From Fuerstiella sp. (GTDB taxonomy: Bacteria > Planctomycetota > Planctomycetia > Planctomycetales > Planctomycetaceae): 57,534 bases of DNA. A program made the position numbers and the translations under genes. Location of the stretch: NCBI GenBank assembly GCA_029941865.1, contig JAPYTO010000014.1, positions 1 to 57,534 of the forward strand. The letters are read 5' to 3'. The notes beneath the pieces are model-generated. The model had not been told where the DNA came from and did no database searches. It saw only the letters and a program-made list of their open reading frames with translations. This document shows positions 57,443-57,534 of the stretch, piece after piece. Position 1 is the stretch's first letter; each line of letters begins with the position of its first letter.

Positions 57443-57534
57443 TGAACACGAGAGCAGGGCTTCAGGGCGAATTTTTGGAAAGCCGTTACAGGTCCGTTGA
57501 ATGCAGGCAGTGCAATGTCGGCTGATGACGAATT

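Overview
The window looks like chromosomal DNA of a member of Planctomycetota, probably a Planctomycetaceae/Fuerstiella-like marine or soil bacterium. This rests on family content: tandem DUF1501 proteins, a DUF1559 pseudopilin with an H-x9-DG end, a DUF1080 protein, secreted five-bladed propeller proteins, squalene-cyclase-like proteins carrying CxxCH, a membrane-fused spermidine-synthase-like protein, and a methanopterin-pathway gene (beta-RFAP synthase) next to DUF447. Genes are mostly monocistronic or in very short operons on both strands, with many palindromic repeats between them. No rRNA, tRNA, CRISPR array or intact IS element was recognised.

Layout. 1-3.4 kb: the 5' part of a MoxR ATPase, then three gene pieces joined at abrupt breakpoints (an unknown planctomycete protein, a squalene-cyclase-like fragment, a TlpA-like thioredoxin fragment). 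3.4-9.8 kb: a glycerophosphodiesterase/X-Pro-dipeptidyl-peptidase fusion, a secreted YHS-like protein and SppA. 9.8-14.8 kb: an ECF sigma factor, a GH32-like propeller, a CxxCH squalene-cyclase-like protein and DUF1080. 15-24.6 kb: a PurS-PurL fusion, two DUF1501 proteins, an FKBP lipoprotein, a Gly/Tyr/His-rich secreted protein and an M3 peptidase. 24.7-31.5 kb: a second GH32-like propeller, then hisH-hisA-phyH, a zinc-ribbon membrane protein and a DUF1559 pseudopilin. 31.6-41.2 kb: a 5'-truncated integrase, a small protein, the spermidine-synthase fusion, an NHL propeller, a PQQ-like propeller, the overlapping DUF447-mptG pair and a family 2 glycosyltransferase. 41-57.5 kb: glnD and glnB (with a near-perfect sigma-54 promoter), a type IV prepilin peptidase, a Fur-family regulator, a FlgM-like protein, threonine aldolase, hisD, a TauD-like dioxygenase, a frameshifted GT39-like membrane protein, a second CxxCH squalene-cyclase-like protein, a Gfo/Idh/MocA oxidoreductase and an MFS transporter.

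How the genes relate. Most are housekeeping (purine, histidine and nitrogen control) mixed with planctomycete-specific secreted catabolic or surface proteins. Functional links visible in the sequence are glnB-glnD (PII and its uridylyltransferase), hisH-hisA (with phyH appended), DUF447-mptG (H4MPT one-carbon chemistry, 4-bp overlap) and the tandem DUF1501 pair. No classic defence system or mobile island is evident. The most unusual items are the GDPD-PepX fusion, the breakpoint chain near 2.3-2.9 kb, the inverted ~100-bp repeats around phyH-hisA, and several families of palindromic intergenic elements.
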